Source: Calditrichia bacterium (lineage in GTDB: Bacteria > Calditrichota > Calditrichia > Calditrichales > Calditrichaceae). Taken from it: a DNA stretch of 7,458 nt. Position 1 is the stretch's first letter. The number at the start of each line of letters is the position of its first letter. Location: NCBI GenBank assembly GCA_027039465.1, contig JALWEA010000535.1:1-7458 (forward strand), written 5' to 3'. This document shows, piece after piece, positions 5,770 through 7,458 of this stretch. A program made the position numbers and the translations under genes. A model generated the notes under the pieces. The model saw only the letters and a list, made by a program, of their open reading frames with translations. It was not told the DNA's origin and did no database searches.

Positions 5770-6675
5770 TCAGATCTTCGGCGCCTTGCGCTTACGCCGA
5801 TAACGCTGAAATAAGGCAGGATCCAATTGTTCCATGTACGTTTCCTGATCAAGGATGATTCTCGGATTGTCCTTGATGAAATGGCGAGTGTATTCGGCCA
5901 CAAAAAGGCAGCGTACAAAATGACGGTAGCGTTCGGCCGTCGTGTATTTTACGCGGATGATGCGTTCATTCTGTTCCTTCTGCACCATTAATCTGTAAAA
6001 GCGTTCGTCTTCATCGAAAACCAAGAAGTTGCGATACCAGGCTTCGAACGGCAACAACCAGGCGGCCGCATTCTTCCGTCCCGTTTCCGAAAACAAACGC
6101 CCGAAAAGCAGTTTAAACTGAGACAAATACAAATCATCTTCGTACAATTGGTCGGCCGCTAAAAATAAATTTTCCGTCAGCAATGCAATGGCCGAGCGCT
6201 GTTCCCCCACTTCCAAATACACGTGACCTAAAAAAATGCGCCCTTCCACGCTCTCAAAATTTTGCCGCAAATATTCGGTCAGCATTTGACCGGCCTGTTC
6301 GTAATTTTGCAACAAATAATTAAAAATACCGTGAAACAGATAATCCGTTTTGTCCTGATCGGCAAACTGTGCCAAATAAATCTTTTTAAACAAATTCAAA
6401 AACAAATCATACGTGTAGCGATGGATTTGTCGTTCCAAAAAACGTTGCCGGATTTTGCGAAAAGCCGTAAGTAATTTAAGGGATGTATTGATTTTGGTAA
6501 CGTCCGTTTCCTTTAAACTGCGCTGAATTTCACGAATAATCTGCCCGTATTCGATTTTGGCCGTAATCCGATAGTACGATTCCCATTTTTTCAACGCATC
6601 GTCGAACCGATAATCAAAAAAATGCTGTTCCGCTTCATGCAATAAAGAATCAAAACGATCCCAAAGAGTAGCCAT
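5770..6675 (-). CDS. hypothetical helical protein with TPR-like repeats
   Basis: 301 residues that I do not recognise as a named family. It has no signal peptide and no membrane segment, so it should be cytoplasmic. It is almost all helical. Pairs of helices that look like degenerate TPR units are seen near 12-36 (EAEQHFFDYRFDDALKKWE), 112-138, 145-173 (GRIFLGHVYLEVGEQRSAIALL) and 183-210, with Gly, Ala and aromatic residues near TPR positions. The C-terminus is basic (RYRRKRKAPKI, 291-301). No catalytic motif stands out. The ATG at 6675 has AAGGAAAG upstream and an in-frame TGA a few codons before it, which supports this start. It follows the GGDEF gene by 78 bp on the same strand, so it may be co-transcribed and act as a scaffold or partner for that protein. 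A possible separate promoter lies in the gap. The function is unassigned; TPR assignment is by eye. Confidence 0.8.
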   Translation of the reverse strand: MATLWDRFDSLLHEAEQHFFDYRFDDALKKWESYYRITAKIEYGQIIREIQRSLKETDVTKINTSLKLLTAFRKIRQRFLERQIHRYTYDLFLNLFKKIYLAQFADQDKTDYLFHGIFNYLLQNYEQAGQMLTEYLRQNFESVEGRIFLGHVYLEVGEQRSAIALLTENLFLAADQLYEDDLYLSQFKLLFGRLFSETGRKNAAAWLLPFEAWYRNFLVFDEDERFYRLMVQKEQNERIIRVKYTTAERYRHFVRCLFVAEYTRHFIKDNPRIILDQETYMEQLDPALFQRYRRKRKAPKI

Positions 6676-6705
6676 GCGACTTTCCTTTTGTTCATTTCAA
6701 TCCGA

Positions 6706-6734
6706 AAGATACCTTTAAAATCGATTTTATTCAA
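6706..6734 (-). promoter_or_regulatory. possible sigma70-type promoter for the TPR-like gene
   Basis: On the minus strand, TTGAAT (6734-6729) and TATCTT (6711-6706) are separated by exactly 17 bases; each matches the consensus at four of six positions. The start codon is 31 bp past the -10 box, leaving room for the ribosome site. The spacer contains the perfect palindrome AAAATCGATTTT (6717-6728), which could be an operator or chance in AT-rich DNA. The 78-bp gap could equally just be a long intra-operon spacer. Confidence 0.3.
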
Positions 6735-6753
6735 TAAAGGAAGAAAAAGATTT

Positions 6754-7458
6754 TTATTTTTGAAAATTAATAATGCGGTTACGACCCGAATTTTTAGCCT
6801 GATACAAAGCGAGATCGGCCTGATGAATGATTTGTTGTGGCGATTCGACTTGTGTGGTATCGGAAACTCCGGCGCTGAAGGTAATCCTGATTTCCACATT
6901 GTTTACCTTGATCGTCATCTTGCGGGCCAAATCCAATAAACGCTCCACGAACAAATGCATTTTTTCGGCATTCATGTGCGTTGAAATCAGGGCAAATTCT
7001 TCGCCGCCGTACCGGAAGGCAAAATCCTGATCTTTACGGAGATTGCGTAACAGCAAAGCCGAAAGTTCCTGCAAAACTTTGTCGCCCGCTTCGTGCCCGT
7101 AGCGATCGTTCACCTTTTTAAAATGATCGATATCCAGAATGGCAAAAGAGAAACCGTCATTGGTGGTCAGATATTGGTGCCACAAATTTTCCATGATGGT
7201 ATTCATCGAACGTCGATTTAACAGTTTCGTTAACGAATCGGTTTGGGACTCCAATCGCATTCGCTCATTTTCTAACAATAAATCGGAGGCAACGCTACTA
7301 AGTGCGCTCAGCTTATTCACCGGACGGATAATACTCTGAAATCTGCGATTGGCTTTGATTAAATACGTTTTTAACTGATCGTGCTCCAAAGGTAAATGCA
7401 ACAAATAATTCACATGCGCTTTATTAATGGCCTGTTCAAAAGTTTGCAAATCAGTGGA
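6754..7458 (-). CDS. receiver-GGDEF response regulator, diguanylate cyclase (5' end cut by window)
   Basis: The minus strand is open from the window edge (7458) to TAA at 6754, giving 235 residues with a missing N-terminus. A TTG at 7449 could be read as a start, but the reading frame continues upstream and the sequence before residue 40 looks like the last helix and strand of a receiver domain (TDLQTFEQAINKAHVNYLL, then P and DQLKTYLIKA), so the start lies outside. A short linker, probably coiled (about 50-73), leads to a complete GGDEF domain: DSLTKLLNRR (74-83), ILDIDHFKKVNDRYGHEAGD (107-126) with metal-binding D109, RYGGEEF (149-155) and ADLALYQAKNSGRNR (214-228). GGEEF is an active form, as in PleD, so it should make c-di-GMP from two GTP. 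Two regulatory positions are unusual: the receiver KP motif reads LP, and the inhibitory RxxD site reads KDQD. It is probably activated by, or tuned through, the receiver; a cognate kinase is not in view. Confidence 0.93.
   Translation of the reverse strand, partial: STDLQTFEQAINKAHVNYLLHLPLEHDQLKTYLIKANRRFQSIIRPVNKLSALSSVASDLLLENERMRLESQTDSLTKLLNRRSMNTIMENLWHQYLTTNDGFSFAILDIDHFKKVNDRYGHEAGDKVLQELSALLLRNLRKDQDFAFRYGGEEFALISTHMNAEKMHLFVERLLDLARKMTIKVNNVEIRITFSAGVSDTTQVESPQQIIHQADLALYQAKNSGRNRIINFQK

Noticed and set aside
6591..6899. 102-aa minus-strand frame starting inside the GGDEF gene and running into the TPR-like gene
   Set aside because: It overlaps two well-supported genes in another frame. 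Its central hydrophobic part is translated from the AT-rich intergenic gap and the start of the TPR-like gene.
7447..7449. TTG as the start codon of the GGDEF protein
   Set aside because: The frame stays open to the window edge, and the encoded residues there are the interior of a receiver domain.

Overview
The window looks like a chromosomal stretch of a Gram-negative-type bacterium of moderate-to-low GC. The best guess is the FCB side of the tree (Bacteroidota/Calditrichota-like). This rests on a DUF3108 periplasmic protein paired with an MsbA-like exporter, intergenic heptamer repeats and REP-like hairpins, and a GGDEF response regulator, which is uncommon in Bacteroidota proper. It is inference from general familiarity; there is no rRNA or other phylogenetic marker here.

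Layout: (1) 1-1605, minus strand: a B12-binding radical SAM protein with its 3' end cut by the window edge and a GTG start. (2) 1606-1907: a divergent intergenic region that carries a structured GC-rich repeat just upstream of the exporter gene. (3) 1908-4704, plus strand: a two-gene operon with an 11-bp overlap, encoding an MsbA-type ABC exporter half-transporter with an unusually long TM1-TM2 loop and a secreted DUF3108 protein. (4) 4705-5769: about 1.07 kb without a credible gene, between convergent transcription units. It is filled with small repeats: heptamer arrays, inverted 24-bp REP-like copies, a hairpin/G-quadruplex element and a roughly 174-bp MITE-like element. (5) 5770-7458, minus strand: a probable pair made of a receiver-GGDEF diguanylate cyclase (5' end cut by the window edge) and, 78 bp downstream, an unrecognised helical TPR-like protein.

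How the genes may work together: the exporter probably moves a lipid or other amphiphile across the inner membrane. The co-translated DUF3108 protein would act on the periplasmic side, possibly in envelope biogenesis. The GGDEF protein would make c-di-GMP, and the TPR-like protein is a candidate partner. The radical SAM enzyme has no evident substrate from context.

I see no clear new defence or mobile system. The most unusual material is the repeat-packed convergent intergenic region, where related repeats lie downstream of both converging genes, each in the sense orientation of its own gene. Second comes the sequence drift at two regulatory motifs of the GGDEF protein: the receiver KP motif and the RxxD inhibitory site.
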